Positions 34,610 through 44,703 of a DNA stretch of 58,040 nucleotides are shown here, piece after piece; the first letter of the stretch is position 1; each line of letters starts with the position of its first letter. A program made the position numbers and the translations under genes. The DNA is from an uncultured Anaerobiospirillum sp. (GTDB taxonomy: Bacteria; Pseudomonadota; Gammaproteobacteria; Enterobacterales; Succinivibrionaceae): positions 1-58,040 of the forward strand of contig CALXOW010000017.1 in NCBI GenBank assembly GCA_944390115.1, in the 5' to 3' direction. Below the pieces are notes generated by a model. That model ran no database searches and was not told the origin of the DNA. It saw only the letters and a program-made list of their open reading frames with translations.

Positions 34610-36547
34610 CTATTGCTTAATTTGATTTAAAATATAATCACCAACAATTTCAGCACCTGATAAAGACATATGGGTACCATCACTAAAAATCAGAAGATTA
34701 TCATCTGTCACTACTCGGCAGTTTTCACCCTGACACAATGGCGTGCTCGGATCGATAAAATACAAGTTAGTCCTCTGCGCGCAGACCGATTTTAAGAAAG
34801 CGTTATATTCATTTGGTTTAGTAAAATCAGGTTTAACAATGGCAGGACATTCTAAAAAGCTAAAAATCGAGCTAATGAACTTATGATTACTATTTTTAAG
34901 AATCAAACAATCTTCACCAGAACGAGGATCGGCAAATGGTTGACCAATTATATAAATATTTTTATCCTGATAATTATCAGCCAAATAAAGAATACCCTGG
35001 GCAATTGCCTTTCTGCGTTCATCCTGATCAGTTGGTTCTGCCGAGTATCCTTCTTTCATGTTTTCATTATCTAAATAGATACTCCAATTATGAGCAAAGA
35101 TCACCGACTGAGCCGCAGTTGTAGCTAAGATTTTTGTATAATTTTTAAAATAAACAGGATATACCTCTGAGGGAAGTTCTTTAAAAATTGGATAGACATG
35201 TATTCCCCTAAACTCCATATGTCCATCTGAAAAAACACCAACAAAAGGAATTCTCTTATTTAAGAAATTAGCATACTGTCTGGCATAAGAGTCACCAAAT
35301 ATTACTAATTGGGGCTCACCTGACATTTCACCTTGATAGATTTCACCTTCCTGAGGAATATTCTTACCGCCATAATACGCATCGTGATATCTCATTGTGC
35401 CGATAGGGTTGTCATTAAAAGGAGTTACGCCTTTTAATTTTGTCTCAACTTGAGCACATACAATTGCTAATATATAGAATAATAGAATTAGCCAATGCCA
35501 CCGACGTTTAGTTTCAATAAGATGATACGACACTGTTGAATAAACAACAATAAAACCAAGTATTGGAATAATGTTATTTAAGAGCCCTAATTTACTGCAA
35601 AATACAATAACTGGCCAATGAATAAGGTACATTGAATATGAAATTTTGCCAGTGTACTGTAATATCACGTTAGACAGTAAAGAGCGTTCAATATTAAGCC
35701 ACAAAAGAACGGCGCTTGCTAAAATACTAGGTAAGATCTGCCATGGTTCCCATCCTTGCATAGGCTTAGCAAGAGCGATATTAACGAAAATTACTACTAA
35801 CACAGTAACTTCAAGTATGCGGCTAAGCACTGGAGTTAACTTCAATGGCGGTAAAGTAAAGATAATACCGCCGATCAAAAGTTCCCAAGCACGGGTGTAG
35901 AGCATGAAATAGGACTTATTGTCCGTGAGTACAAAAGATGCGCCCAAACTCAGGATAAAGAGCGCGGCAATGAAATGCGGCAGTGTCCGCAGAGAACAGA
36001 ACTTAGCCCAAGCCCAAAGCAACAGTGGATAAATCAGGTAAAACTGCCATTCAACTGATAAAGACCACGTATGAAGCAAGCTCTTATTGACTACTGCTTC
36101 AGCAAAATATCCCTCATCACGAGCGAACCAGAAGTTGCTGATAAATAACAGGGAACGCAAGGCCTCGCGGCAACTTTCCAAATAGAGATAAGGTACTTGA
36201 GTAAAGAAGCCAACAAAAAGAACTAAAGCTACAACTACGAGCAGTGCGGGACAAATACGCGCAGCGCGCCGTTTCCAGAAGTCCCAGACACTAAAAGCGT
36301 CCGCCCTAAGACGTCTCATAATGATCGAGGTCATCAGATACCCCGATATCACGAAAAAGATATCAACTCCGATATAACCGCCGCCAAAATAATCGAAGCT
36401 GGAGGTGTTTCCTTTTAGATACGAGAACATATGAAAGAGCAATACCGCTAAAACAGCGACTGCTCTCAGTCCATTAATATCCTTACGGAAATTATGGGGG
36501 GGGGGTATTGTTTTTATACATATTTTCAAAAGACACTTTAGTACCAC
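34610..36547 (-). CDS. second AT3-SGNH acyltransferase with a poly-C tract at its 5' end
   Basis: This paralog has the same architecture: FRKDINGLRAVAVLAVLLFH, YIGVDIFFVISGYLM, LLHTWSLSVEWQFY, then an SGNH domain with VIFGDSYARQYANFL and SDGTHMSLSGA. Codons for its first residues contain ten consecutive C (36496-36505 read as G on the plus strand). With ten C the acyltransferase frame is open only from GTG 36547 or an internal TTG. The natural-looking ATG at 36521 (MYKNN, like MNTNN of the paralog) and an ATG at 36551 are in another frame and would hit TAA just after the tract. With nine or twelve C they would read through. A slippage-switched gene is likely. Confidence 0.88.
   Translation of the reverse strand: MVLKCLLKICIKTIPPPHNFRKDINGLRAVAVLAVLLFHMFSYLKGNTSSFDYFGGGYIGVDIFFVISGYLMTSIIMRRLRADAFSVWDFWKRRAARICPALLVVVALVLFVGFFTQVPYLYLESCREALRSLLFISNFWFARDEGYFAEAVVNKSLLHTWSLSVEWQFYLIYPLLLWAWAKFCSLRTLPHFIAALFILSLGASFVLTDNKSYFMLYTRAWELLIGGIIFTLPPLKLTPVLSRILEVTVLVVIFVNIALAKPMQGWEPWQILPSILASAVLLWLNIERSLLSNVILQYTGKISYSMYLIHWPVIVFCSKLGLLNNIIPILGFIVVYSTVSYHLIETKRRWHWLILLFYILAIVCAQVETKLKGVTPFNDNPIGTMRYHDAYYGGKNIPQEGEIYQGEMSGEPQLVIFGDSYARQYANFLNKRIPFVGVFSDGHMEFRGIHVYPIFKELPSEVYPVYFKNYTKILATTAAQSVIFAHNWSIYLDNENMKEGYSAEPTDQDERRKAIAQGILYLADNYQDKNIYIIGQPFADPRSGEDCLILKNSNHKFISSIFSFLECPAIVKPDFTKPNEYNAFLKSVCAQRTNLYFIDPSTPLCQGENCRVVTDDNLLIFSDGTHMSLSGAEIVGDYILNQIKQ
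36496..36505. repeat. ten-base G/C homopolymer tract
   Basis: A run of ten G on the plus strand (C on the coding strand) sits within the first codons of the acyltransferase. Homopolymeric G/C tracts of this size at the 5' ends of surface-modification genes are known contingency loci in host-associated bacteria. Confidence 0.9.
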
Positions 36548-36551
36548 TCAT

Positions 36552-36990
36552 GATAGCGAACAAGTTCTGACAAGCAGTACTCCAAAAATAATGCAGCAAA
36601 GAGCTGGTTGCACGCATTTTATCACGGTGGCTAGAAGCCAGACTCTTCGAGCTCCGCCATAAGCCCAAATTAGTTAGTTCCGAGCTATACGAGCAGTTAC
36701 CTTGCCTGCCCCTTGTGGACTCTTACTATCTGGGAGCAGATTAGCGTTCTAGTCAATCGATTTTCATCAGTAGCCAGCAAACTTCAAGGCTCTTGCCTAA
36801 CAAGGCACTCCAATCGCATCGGTGTACCGCCCCCACAGGGCGAATTTTTAGCGCGCTCACCACTCGGAAATTACCTCTTCAATGCCCGACAGCAATGCAG
36901 CACTAGCGATTAACTTCTTAGCTCCTAGTCATTAATAATCCATCTTGATGCCACATCACGTGAACTGCAGAGTGGTGCATATATCGCATA
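36552..36990. other. 440-bp spacer, no gene seen
   Basis: Between the start of the second acyltransferase and the left end of the insertion sequence I see no convincing gene, terminator or repeat. It should contain the acyltransferase promoter. Confidence 0.4.
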
Positions 36991-39093
36991 TTTGGCACCA
37001 GAGTTAGCGAATTAAGTTGCTATGTCTGCTGCTGATGCCTGGTTCCAACTGCTCAATGAGCTATAAGTCTCAGGCATCAAGAATTTGTCCCAGGCTGGGC
37101 CCAGCGCCACAAGCAAGTTCAAGTTCGTGTTGTTGATGCCTTCTAGCCTAATCTGGCCGGTGACTGAATCTTCTACAACGACCAAAGCATGGCGTTTCAT
37201 GAAATAGGTAATACGCGTGATGGTTGGCTTTTGCTCGTACCCTGTACCACGTTGGTCAGGCATCACAAATTTACCTTCCTCAACTGCCTTACGAACCTTG
37301 ATCTCAACGAGCTTGTTGGCAAGCAAGGTCATCGCAGTTAGGGTGAGCAGGCCTTCAATGCGATCCGGTCTGTGGATGTTAATGCTGTTGATGCTCATAC
37401 GGCGGTTCTTAAAGAGCGACCACATGGCCTCAATCATTTGATTGCCCTTGTACAGCCCAAGGATATCCGCTGCCGTAAGCTCAGGATCAAGGTTCGTGCA
37501 GACCAGCACATAGCAACGCTCACGCTCAATAGCTGATTGGATCTTGACCTCATCAATCTCAACAGAGCAGCTAACCCTGATCCACCTAATGTCCTTTTTC
37601 GCATCTTGTGATGGGCGCCCACGCCGCTTATACACCGACTTGCAGTCAAACAGCCACGAGCCATCGTTTGCTTCTTCATCGAGGTACGGAGTCACGCTGC
37701 AATACTTATTCTTGGCTTGGAGCTTGAGCACATGTTCTTTGGCGTCGGGACCACACTTAAACTTCTCCTTAAGGCTCTTAAGGAGCGCCTCTTTTTCCTT
37801 GCGCGCTCGGCGGCGAATGGTCGCCTCTTTAGGCTTAGAGAGGTTTGGATTGTCAACCAGTAAGAGCCTAACCTTGTACCCGTACATCACCCCATCGGTT
37901 AGGAATCCAAGGTAGCTATCACCATCGTGATCTTGATAGTCAATTGGCTGTAGCTTATCCCCAAGCTCATAACGGTTCTTGATAAGGTCAGATGCTTGCG
38001 TGTAGCCGTCTGGCACACGCGTTAGGCAGTACATCCCGTTCTTATGCAGCGCATCGAAGCTGGCCTTAGTGCATAGAGCTGAGTCACCCGTGATGTATTG
38101 GAGGGATGAAAAAGTCTCCTTCAAAGCTTTGACCATAGCCCCCGCTATGACTGCGAATGTAGTCTTGTCACTGGCATCTCCATCCTTAACGGTGAAGAGC
38201 AGCGGCAAGCCAAACATGCTGTCAACTACAGCGGCAATGATCAGTTGGCCAAGGTCAGTACGCCTATTCTTAGAGTGACCACGTTTGATAGTTGCCGGAG
38301 TATTGGCGGTAGCATTCTGTTCTTGCTCCGTTTGAGCTGAGGCGAGGTTCTCATCGGCTCCAATTTCATCGGCTACCCCCGCTGGCACAGCTGCGCTCTC
38401 AGTTTCACCAACATAATGGTAAGCGGGAATAGTGGAAGTGTCCAAGACTGCTGACTTGGGAGCGAAGTCATTCTCAAGCATTTTAGGGATGGCATAGGCA
38501 GCAAGCTCACGGAAGAGTTTCTCATGACCGTACTCAAAGATTGCTTCAAGCGCATCCGTGACAAGGTCATGGTTGAAGTCATCGGCGTTAATGTTTGGAG
38601 CCAATCCCAGCATGTCTCTAACGGGGATTTGCTTGATCTGCTCCAGCATGCCCAGAATGCTCTTGTATTGGCCTGATGCCATGCACAATAGAATTGTGCA
38701 GATGACCTCCCCACGATTGATAAAGTGCTCCTTGCTCTTCCCCAAACGCTCGTTAAAAAAGCTGACCAAGGCAGTTTGGCCGATAAATCCGGCCATGATC
38801 ACGGTGTGGTGAATGGACATGGCCACTCTGGACACACCATTGCGCTCAAGGATATGCCGCATCCGACTGAGAGTTTGATCTTGAGTTATCAGGGTGCCGA
38901 GCTGAAGTAAGTGCCGCTTACGCTGGCTTTTTTGGCGGGCCTGATCACGCTTGAAATGATTGCGGGCTTGTTCCTTATTAAGCTGAGTGTATCCCTTACG
39001 CACCATAGTCCATACTGTCCAAACTCCAAGAATGCCCTATGTTACCTGACCCGATCTGAGCTCCCAAGAAAATCGACAGCTCTGGTGCCAAAT
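36991..39093 (-). mobile_element. IS1634-type insertion sequence, complete
   Basis: ATTTGGCACCAGAG (36991-37004) and its exact complement CTCTGGTGCCAAAT (39080-39093) are 14-bp perfect terminal inverted repeats around one transposase gene. Similarity extends one to three bases outward with a mismatch. I could not identify a target-site duplication. The element ends directly against the 5'-truncated transposase at 39093, so it appears to have inserted into, or recombined with, another insertion sequence. Confidence 0.85.
37012..39006 (-). CDS. IS1634-family (IS4-like DDE) transposase
   Basis: The 664-residue protein has a basic N-terminus (about 1-45) and a DDE core. The first Asp is in SAVLDTSTIPAYHYVG, the second in YITGDSALCTKASFDAL, and the Glu in YKGNQMIEAMWSLFKNR, the Y-x-E-x-K-type signature. 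A long insertion between the first two acidic residues contains Ala/Glu/Asn-rich sequence, and a Lys/Arg-rich segment (EATIRRRARKEKEALLKSLK) lies between the second Asp and the Glu. The frame is intact from 39006 to a stop eight bases inside the left inverted repeat, so the element may be active. Confidence 0.9.
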   Translation of the reverse strand: MVRKGYTQLNKEQARNHFKRDQARQKSQRKRHLLQLGTLITQDQTLSRMRHILERNGVSRVAMSIHHTVIMAGFIGQTALVSFFNERLGKSKEHFINRGEVICTILLCMASGQYKSILGMLEQIKQIPVRDMLGLAPNINADDFNHDLVTDALEAIFEYGHEKLFRELAAYAIPKMLENDFAPKSAVLDTSTIPAYHYVGETESAAVPAGVADEIGADENLASAQTEQEQNATANTPATIKRGHSKNRRTDLGQLIIAAVVDSMFGLPLLFTVKDGDASDKTTFAVIAGAMVKALKETFSSLQYITGDSALCTKASFDALHKNGMYCLTRVPDGYTQASDLIKNRYELGDKLQPIDYQDHDGDSYLGFLTDGVMYGYKVRLLLVDNPNLSKPKEATIRRRARKEKEALLKSLKEKFKCGPDAKEHVLKLQAKNKYCSVTPYLDEEANDGSWLFDCKSVYKRRGRPSQDAKKDIRWIRVSCSVEIDEVKIQSAIERERCYVLVCTNLDPELTAADILGLYKGNQMIEAMWSLFKNRRMSINSINIHRPDRIEGLLTLTAMTLLANKLVEIKVRKAVEEGKFVMPDQRGTGYEQKPTITRITYFMKRHALVVVEDSVTGQIRLEGINNTNLNLLVALGPAWDKFLMPETYSSLSSWNQASAADIAT

Positions 39094-39985
39094 GTGCGTT
39101 TTAGTGTCACAAGAAGAGGCTACAGATGGTGCTGCCGTGAATCAAGCTGCGCAAACCATCCCTATCAGGGCATTGTTGGTCAAGAACCCTGGACTTGAGC
39201 CATCTAAAAAGCGATCGCTCACCAAGAAAGCCAAGCGGGAGCAGGAACAACTAAGCAAGGAGCTACAGCACAAGTTCTTGTGTGGTCCCGACGCCCAAGC
39301 AGCTGTGGAAGCAGCTCAAGCTAAAGCTAAGTACTGCACCATTAAGGAAATACGGTATGACATCAAGCTCAAACAGTCACGCCGAGGAAGGCCTTCTAAG
39401 GACAGCTCAAGTAACAAGATCAAGATCGCGTCTGTTGCTGCTGTCGTTGAGGTTAGCATCGATCAAGCTCGATTATCCCAGTTGATTGAGCGAGAGTGCT
39501 TGTACGTCATTATCACTACTGATGTTGAGCGTAACTGGACAATGCGTGAGTTGCTTGAGCTTTACCATGGCAACTCAGTCATTGAGCGCTACTGGCGCAG
39601 CTCAAAGAGCGACAAATTGCTGCCACGCATATCGTTGGAGAATGAGGATCGGATCGAGACCTTGGTTTGGCTAAAACACATCGCCGTCTTAGCGCGTTGT
39701 GTCATTGAGTACAAGTTACGCGAGGTCGCTAAGGAAGATCCGCTGGTCGTACCTCCTCCGCATGAGCCAAACATTCCTGAGACCGAGGTGACGATCGAGC
39801 GCGTTATGAACTACTTGGACAAAAGGCCTGTCTGCTTGCAGTTCAACCAAGAGACAGGAAAAGCTTACTTTACCAATTTAAGCACTTGGGCTAAATCCAT
39901 ATTCCGCGCTCTTGGCCCAACTTGGATAAGGCTACTGTCCCCTAATCTGTACAAAATGGAACACTTCAATATTGTTCATGGGTGA
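39093..39985 (+). pseudogene. 5'-truncated second IS1634-type transposase
   Basis: The frame matches the C-terminal half of the transposase next to it: LVKNPGLEPSKKRSLTKKAK, FLCGPDAQ, RRGRPSK, LIERECLYVIITTDVE, then YHGNSVIERYWRSSKSD with the catalytic Glu, and a C-terminus ending near ALGPTWIRLLSP. Both Asp residues and all N-terminal sequence are missing; the break falls at the right end of the complete element. It is divergent from that element, so it came from a different insertion sequence. An ATG overlaps the join (39092), but a functional product is unlikely. Confidence 0.85.
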
Positions 39986-40048
39986 CTCCGCAGTCCACGA
40001 CATCAAAGCATCTAAAGCGTTTATCACAGATACAACGTTTAACTAATT

Positions 40049-40082
40049 AAAAAGACACGGCAGTTACCTGTCGTGTCTTTTT
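40049..40082. terminator. intrinsic terminator at the end of the spc operon
   Basis: AAAAAGACACG (40049-40059) and CGTGTCTTTTT (40072-40082) form a perfect 11-bp stem with a 12-base loop. It lies 38 bases after the rpmJ stop on the minus strand and would also stop transcription coming from the transposase remnant. Confidence 0.9.
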
Positions 40083-40120
40083 AGGTGGCCCCTTGGGGCC
40101 TCTGCAACATTTGTTAGGGA

Positions 40121-40234
40121 TTAGCCCTGACGTTGCTTGTGCTTTGGATTGTCGCAAATGATGCGGACGACACCGTGGCGACGGACGACCTTGCAGTTGC
40201 GGCAGATCTTCTTAACAGATGCACCTACTTTCAT
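40121..40234 (-). CDS. rpmJ: 50S ribosomal protein L36 (bL36)
   Basis: This 37-residue protein reads [17 protein letters not shown] and ends PKHKQRQG. It has the zinc-ribbon Cys-Cys-Cys-His set (CRNC, then CDNPKH), so it is the zinc-binding form. It follows secY by 57 bases as the last gene of the spc operon. A terminator comes next, and the alpha operon that often continues here (rpsM onward) is absent. Confidence 0.95.
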   Translation of the reverse strand: MKVGASVKKICRNCKVVRRHGVVRIICDNPKHKQRQG

Positions 40235-40291
40235 GATTAAACTCCGTGTACTGCAGGCAAAGGCACTGCCTTAGCCTGCTGGCTGAGCCTA

Positions 40292-41638
40292 TTAACGCCC
40301 GTAATTCCTGAGATTGGCCTTGCGCATTAAGTCGCCATATTGCTGGTTCATGCGGTGGCTTTGCAGCTGAGCTACGAAGTCCATGATAACCACGACAATA
40401 ATGAGCAGCGAGGTACCGCCGAAGTAGAACTGAACGTTGAACCAGTTCATTAAAAGCTGTGGCACCAAGCACACTAAAACCATGTAAATCGAACCAGACA
40501 GGGTCAGACGAGTCATCACCTTGTCGATGAAACGAGCCGTCTGCTCGCCTGGACGAATACCAGGAATAAACGCACCACTCTTCTTTAAGTTATCGGCCAT
40601 ATCGCGTGGGCTGAAGACCAGCGCGGTATAGAAGAAGGTGAAGAAGACAATCGCAGCAGCGTACAAGAGCTCATAGAGCGGCTGACCTGGTTGCAAGAAG
40701 AGCGAAATCTCTTGCAGCACATTGGCCACTGGATTCTCGCCCTGACCAAACCAAGATACGATCGTACCTGGGAATAAGATGATCGAGGAAGCGAAAATCG
40801 CTGGAATAACGCCCGCCAGCGTGAGCTTGAGCGGGAGGCTGCTACGTGGTTGCGAATAAATACGGTTGCCCATCTGGCGCTTGGCGTAGTCGATTGGAAT
40901 ACGACGTTGACCACGCTCGACGAACACAACGAAGAATGTAACGAGAACCACTACCACGCCGATGATCAGCAGTGCAATGGTGGAGAGATCGCCTTGGCGC
41001 GCTTGCTCGAAAGTCGAAGCTAAAGCCGAAGGTAAACCTGCCACGATACCGGCGAAAATGATAAGAGAGATACCATTACCAATACCGCGCTCAGTGATCT
41101 GCTCACCTAACCACATCAGGAACATGGTGCCAGTAACCAAGGAGATGGTCGTTACAAAGTAAAAACCAAAGCCAGGGTTATCAACCAAACCAGGCATCAT
41201 ATTCGGGATGCCGGTGGCAATACCCACTGCCTGCAATGCTGCCAGGAAGAGGGTGGCAATACGTGTGTACTGACTGATCTTGCGTCTACCCGACTCACCT
41301 TCTTTGCGAAGCTCAGCTAAGGTAGGGTTAATCACTGCCAATAATTGAATGATAATCGACGCAGAGATGTACGGCATGATGCCCAGCGCCAGCACGGAGG
41401 CACGCTCCAATGCACCGCCACTGAACATGTTGAACATGCCGATGATGGTTCCGCTCTGATCATCAAAGAGACGCTGTAAGACATCAGCATTGACGCCTGG
41501 TACAGGAATGTATGATCCAAGTCTGAACATTACCAGACCGATCAAGACGAAGAGCAGGCGGGAGCGTAATTCGCTGCTGCCACCCTTGGCCTGAGCCTGT
41601 ACCTCGCGCCCCTTCTCTAGGAGCGATTTTCTAGCCAT
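40292..41638 (-). CDS. secY: protein translocase subunit SecY
   Basis: SecY forms the protein-conducting channel of the Sec translocon with SecE and SecG. The 448-residue protein has ten membrane segments, the plug region [20 protein letters not shown], the conserved [17 protein letters not shown] loop, [20 protein letters not shown] and [23 protein letters not shown] 41638 follows GGAGATTTGC and matches the usual MA(K/R) start; an upstream in-frame extension of four codons is less likely. It sits between rplO and rpmJ as in E. coli. Confidence 0.97.
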   Translation of the reverse strand: MARKSLLEKGREVQAQAKGGSSELRSRLLFVLIGLVMFRLGSYIPVPGVNADVLQRLFDDQSGTIIGMFNMFSGGALERASVLALGIMPYISASIIIQLLAVINPTLAELRKEGESGRRKISQYTRIATLFLAALQAVGIATGIPNMMPGLVDNPGFGFYFVTTISLVTGTMFLMWLGEQITERGIGNGISLIIFAGIVAGLPSALASTFEQARQGDLSTIALLIIGVVVVLVTFFVVFVERGQRRIPIDYAKRQMGNRIYSQPRSSLPLKLTLAGVIPAIFASSIILFPGTIVSWFGQGENPVANVLQEISLFLQPGQPLYELLYAAAIVFFTFFYTALVFSPRDMADNLKKSGAFIPGIRPGEQTARFIDKVMTRLTLSGSIYMVLVCLVPQLLMNWFNVQFYFGGTSLLIIVVVIMDFVAQLQSHRMNQQYGDLMRKANLRNYGR

Positions 41639-41746
41639 GCAAATCTCCAAAGAACGCGGCTAAGACCCCAAAGCTTTATGCCTTGGTTTCCTAGCGCGCT
41701 CCATCTTACGGCGACCTAACTAGATTGTAGTTGGGCCCGCGTGCGA

Positions 41747-42346
41747 TTACTTGTTCTTAGCAGCCTTCTCAGCCTTGTCAGCCTTATCCTTCTTGGCTGG
41801 CTTGACGATGCCGGTTGCAGCCAGCTTGTCCTGCAGCATCTGCTTCTTAGCAGCAGAACGCTTAGCGGACTTCTCGCGACGTGCAGCGGCGTCTAAGGTG
41901 TACTGAGCAACCTCAACGGTGCCACCAGCGGCCTCAATGGCAGCCTTAGCACCACGGGTGATACCCAGGCCCTTAACCTCGAGCTTGCGGGTTAAGTTAG
42001 GAACCTTAGATAAGACGATCTTGACGTACTTAATCTTCTTGGTGATTAAGCGGGCCTTTAACAGGCTTGCCATATCGACGACATCACCCTCGATGCGGTT
42101 GAGGTCGTTTAATAAAACCTCAGCGGTAACATCGGACTTAGGGCTGTAGAAGCCGAACTTAGGCAGGCGGATCTTTAAAGGCATCTGACCGCCTTCAAAG
42201 CCTGGACGAACGTTAGGGCTCTTACGAGCACCCGAACCCTTGATACCACGGCCGCAGGTCTTACCCAGGCCCGAGCCAATGCCGCGGCCTACGCGTACGT
42301 GACGACGACGGGAACCCTCAGCAGGCTTAAGAGTATAGAGATGCAT
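41747..42346 (-). CDS. rplO: 50S ribosomal protein L15 (uL15), extended
   Basis: The first 145 residues are standard L15: the Gly/Arg-rich [37 protein letters not shown] and [19 protein letters not shown]. The total of 199 residues exceeds E. coli L15 (144). The extra 50 C-terminal residues are almost entirely Lys, Ala, Asp and Glu. It lies five bases after rpmD and 108 before secY. Confidence 0.96.
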   Translation of the reverse strand: MHLYTLKPAEGSRRRHVRVGRGIGSGLGKTCGRGIKGSGARKSPNVRPGFEGGQMPLKIRLPKFGFYSPKSDVTAEVLLNDLNRIEGDVVDMASLLKARLITKKIKYVKIVLSKVPNLTRKLEVKGLGITRGAKAAIEAAGGTVEVAQYTLDAAARREKSAKRSAAKKQMLQDKLAATGIVKPAKKDKADKAEKAAKNK

Positions 42347-42351
42347 TAGTG

Positions 42352-42537
42352 TTACTCCTCAACCTTAACCATGTAGCTGACCTTGTTGATCATGCCGCGA
42401 ACCGATGGGGTATCCTCGAGCTCAACGGTGTGACGGATACGGCGTAAACCGAGGCCACGGATAGTAGCAACGTGATCTGGCTTGCGGCCAATAATGCTAC
42501 GTACTTGGGTAACTTTGATGGTCTTCTTCTCTGCCAT
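42352..42537 (-). CDS. rpmD: 50S ribosomal protein L30 (uL30)
   Basis: This 61-residue protein has the compact bacterial L30 fold: [20 protein letters not shown], then [11 protein letters not shown] and [16 protein letters not shown]. The length matches E. coli L30 (59). It lies three bases after rpsE. Confidence 0.96.
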   Translation of the reverse strand: MAEKKTIKVTQVRSIIGRKPDHVATIRGLGLRRIRHTVELEDTPSVRGMINKVSYMVKVEE

Positions 42538-42540
42538 TTT

Positions 42541-43047
42541 TTACTCCAAGATTTCCTGAACAGTGAGGCCGCGCTTAGCAGCGATCTGCTCTGGAGTGCG
42601 CTGCGAAGCTAAAGCAGCAACGGTGGCACGAACTACATTGATTGGGTTGGTCGAGCCGTAGGTCTTAGCTAAGACGTTACGAACACCTGCAACCTCTAAT
42701 ACGGCGCGCATAGCACCGCCGGCGATAATACCCGAACCTTCAGCAGCTGGCTGCATGTAAACCATGGAACCAGAGTGCTCGCCCTTAACGGCGTGGAAGA
42801 GGGTACCATCGTTTAAGGAGATATCCTTATTGATGTTACGACGAGCCTGCTCAATTGCCTTTTGAATAGCAGCAGGAACTTCGGAAGCCTTGCCGTAGCC
42901 GAAGCCAACGTGGCCATTGCCGTCACCAACTACAGTTAAAGCGGTGAACGAGAAAATACGACCACCCTTAACTACCTTGGCAACGCGGTTAACAGCGACT
43001 AACTTCTCCTGAAGCTCGCCTACTTGAGTCTCTTCTTTGTGTTGCAT
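42541..43047 (-). CDS. rpsE: 30S ribosomal protein S5 (uS5)
   Basis: S5 contributes to decoding accuracy. The 168-residue protein has [40 protein letters not shown], HGxxGS-type [20 protein letters not shown] and the conserved end [15 protein letters not shown] 43047 follows AGGAGTGG; a GTG nine bases upstream overlaps that site and is rejected. Confidence 0.97.
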   Translation of the reverse strand: MQHKEETQVGELQEKLVAVNRVAKVVKGGRIFSFTALTVVGDGNGHVGFGYGKASEVPAAIQKAIEQARRNINKDISLNDGTLFHAVKGEHSGSMVYMQPAAEGSGIIAGGAMRAVLEVAGVRNVLAKTYGSTNPINVVRATVAALASQRTPEQIAAKRGLTVQEILE

Positions 43048-43058
43048 TGAGTCCACTC

Positions 43059-43412
43059 CTAGAACTTGAGGCCAGCTTCACGAGCGGCGTCAGCTAAAGC
43101 GGCGACACGGCCGTGATACTTGTAACCAGAACGGTCGAAAGCAACGCTCTCAACCTTAGCAGCTAAAGCGCGCTCGGCAACAGTCTTGCCGATGACCTTA
43201 GCAGCCTCGATATTACCGGTGTACTTGAGATCCTTGATCAGATCCTTCTCTAAGGTGCTAGCGCAAGCTAAGACATGGCTGTCCTTGTCGATGATCTGAG
43301 CGTAGATGTGACGTGGAGTACGAGTAACGACGAGGCGAGTGACTCCCAACTCGTGCATCTTAGCGCGTGACTTGGTAGCACGGCGGATGCGAGACTGTTT
43401 CTTATCGAACAT
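43059..43412 (-). CDS. rplR: 50S ribosomal protein L18 (uL18)
   Basis: L18 binds 5S rRNA together with L5. The 117-residue protein (the same length as in E. coli) begins with the basic [16 protein letters not shown], then has [17 protein letters not shown] and the C-terminal [20 protein letters not shown], followed by AAREAGLKF. It lies between rplF and rpsE. Confidence 0.97.
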   Translation of the reverse strand: MFDKKQSRIRRATKSRAKMHELGVTRLVVTRTPRHIYAQIIDKDSHVLACASTLEKDLIKDLKYTGNIEAAKVIGKTVAERALAAKVESVAFDRSGYKYHGRVAALADAAREAGLKF

Positions 43413-43429
43413 GGTAATTACCTCAATCC

Positions 43430-43963
43430 TTACTTCTTCTTAGCTTCCTTGATGCGGACGACTTCGTCAGCATAACGGACACCCTTGCCCTTGTAAGGCT
43501 CAGGCTCACGGTAAGCGCGAATATCGGCAGCGACCTGACCTAAGAGCGCCTTATCGAAGGCCTTCAGGACGATTTCGGTCTGAGATGGGGTTTCGCAGGT
43601 TACACCCTCTGGGAGCTCGTGCTCGATTGGGTGGGAGAAGCCTAAGTTCAGGTTTAAAACCTTGCCCTTAGCCTGAGCGCGGAAACCAACGCCAACTAAG
43701 GTTAACTTCTTCTCGTAGCCCTTATCTAAACCGACTACCATGTTGTGCAGCAAAGCACGGGTGGTGCCCGACTGCATATTGGCCTCAGCAGAGTCGTCCA
43801 CGACCTTGACGTGTAAAGCGTTGTCAGTGAAGTCAACCTTTACCTTATCGTGAACGCGGTGCTGCAGTTGGCCCTTCTTGGACTTAATAGTAATTAACTG
43901 GCCGTCGATGGAGACCTCGACGCCCTGAGGAACGATGACTGGTTCCTTAGCAATACGTGACAT
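43430..43963 (-). CDS. rplF: 50S ribosomal protein L6 (uL6)
   Basis: L6 lies near the factor-binding site. The 177-residue protein (the same length as in E. coli) opens with [20 protein letters not shown] and has the conserved [20 protein letters not shown] and the family end [20 protein letters not shown], then KKK. ATG 43963 follows AGGAGAGGGAC; the longer frame to 43990 overlaps the rpsH stop and is not preferred. Confidence 0.97.
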   Translation of the reverse strand: MSRIAKEPVIVPQGVEVSIDGQLITIKSKKGQLQHRVHDKVKVDFTDNALHVKVVDDSAEANMQSGTTRALLHNMVVGLDKGYEKKLTLVGVGFRAQAKGKVLNLNLGFSHPIEHELPEGVTCETPSQTEIVLKAFDKALLGQVAADIRAYREPEPYKGKGVRYADEVVRIKEAKKK

Positions 43964-43974
43964 GTCCCTCTCCT

Positions 43975-44367
43975 TTATGCGACGTAGCAAACAACTTCGC
44001 CGCCTAAACCGTCCTTACGGGCGGCACGGTCGGTCATAAGGCCCTTGGAGGTCGAAATGACCGCAATGCCTAAGCCATTCATGATGCGTGGCAGGTCACG
44101 GCACTTCTTGTAAATGCGCAGACCAGGACGGGACACACGCTGGATCATCTCAACTACAGGCTTACCCTCGTAGTACTTGAGACCGATCTCTAAAACCTTC
44201 TTGGTATCGCCGGTTACGTTAACCGAAGCGATATAACCCTCTTTTAACAGGAGGTTGGCGATAGCCAGCTTCTGCTTAGAGGAAGGCATGGAGACCATGA
44301 CCTTGCCTGAAGCTTGGCCGTTACGGATACGGGTCAGCAAATCCGCGATAGGATCTTGCATGCTCAT
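43975..44367 (-). CDS. rpsH: 30S ribosomal protein S8 (uS8)
   Basis: S8 binds the central domain of 16S rRNA; in E. coli it also represses spc operon translation by binding its own mRNA near rplE. The 130-residue protein begins [20 protein letters not shown], has [20 protein letters not shown] and the signature [20 protein letters not shown]. The start matches E. coli S8 exactly in its first residues. Confidence 0.97.
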   Translation of the reverse strand: MSMQDPIADLLTRIRNGQASGKVMVSMPSSKQKLAIANLLLKEGYIASVNVTGDTKKVLEIGLKYYEGKPVVEMIQRVSRPGLRIYKKCRDLPRIMNGLGIAVISTSKGLMTDRAARKDGLGGEVVCYVA

Positions 44368-44381
44368 GTCTCTCTCTCCTC

Positions 44382-44687
44382 TTACCAGCTTGCCTTGTGG
44401 AGGCCAGGAATTTCACCGCGCATCATGTGCTCACGGAGCTTGATGCGGCATAAGCCGAACTTGCGCAGATAACCGTGTGGACGACCAGTCTCAGAGCAAC
44501 GGTTGCGCTGACGGCATGGGCTCGAGTCACGTGGCAGAGCAGCTAAAGCTTGCACTGCGGCAAAACGCTCTTCGTCAGACAAAGAGAGATTGGAAATCTT
44601 TTGCTTGAGCTCTTGGCGCTTGGCAAAGTACTTATTGGCAAGACGCTCGCGCTTGAGCTCGCGATTTTTCATGGAAGTTTTAGCCAT
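44382..44687 (-). CDS. rpsN: 30S ribosomal protein S14 (uS14)
   Basis: The 101-residue protein is the zinc-free long form of S14, with the basic start [15 protein letters not shown], then [20 protein letters not shown] and [20 protein letters not shown]. The length equals E. coli S14. It lies between rplE and rpsH. Confidence 0.97.
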   Translation of the reverse strand: MAKTSMKNRELKRERLANKYFAKRQELKQKISNLSLSDEERFAAVQALAALPRDSSPCRQRNRCSETGRPHGYLRKFGLCRIKLREHMMRGEIPGLHKASW

Positions 44688-44703
44688 TGAAGGTTCGTCC
44701 TAA

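Noticed and set aside
36713-36913. 66-codon frame between the acyltransferase and the insertion sequence
   Set aside because: No similarity, and its start lacks a ribosome-binding site.
36975-39105. Target-site duplication around the insertion sequence
   Set aside because: Flanks next to the 14-bp inverted repeats (ATCGCAT and GTGCGTT) do not match as a direct repeat.
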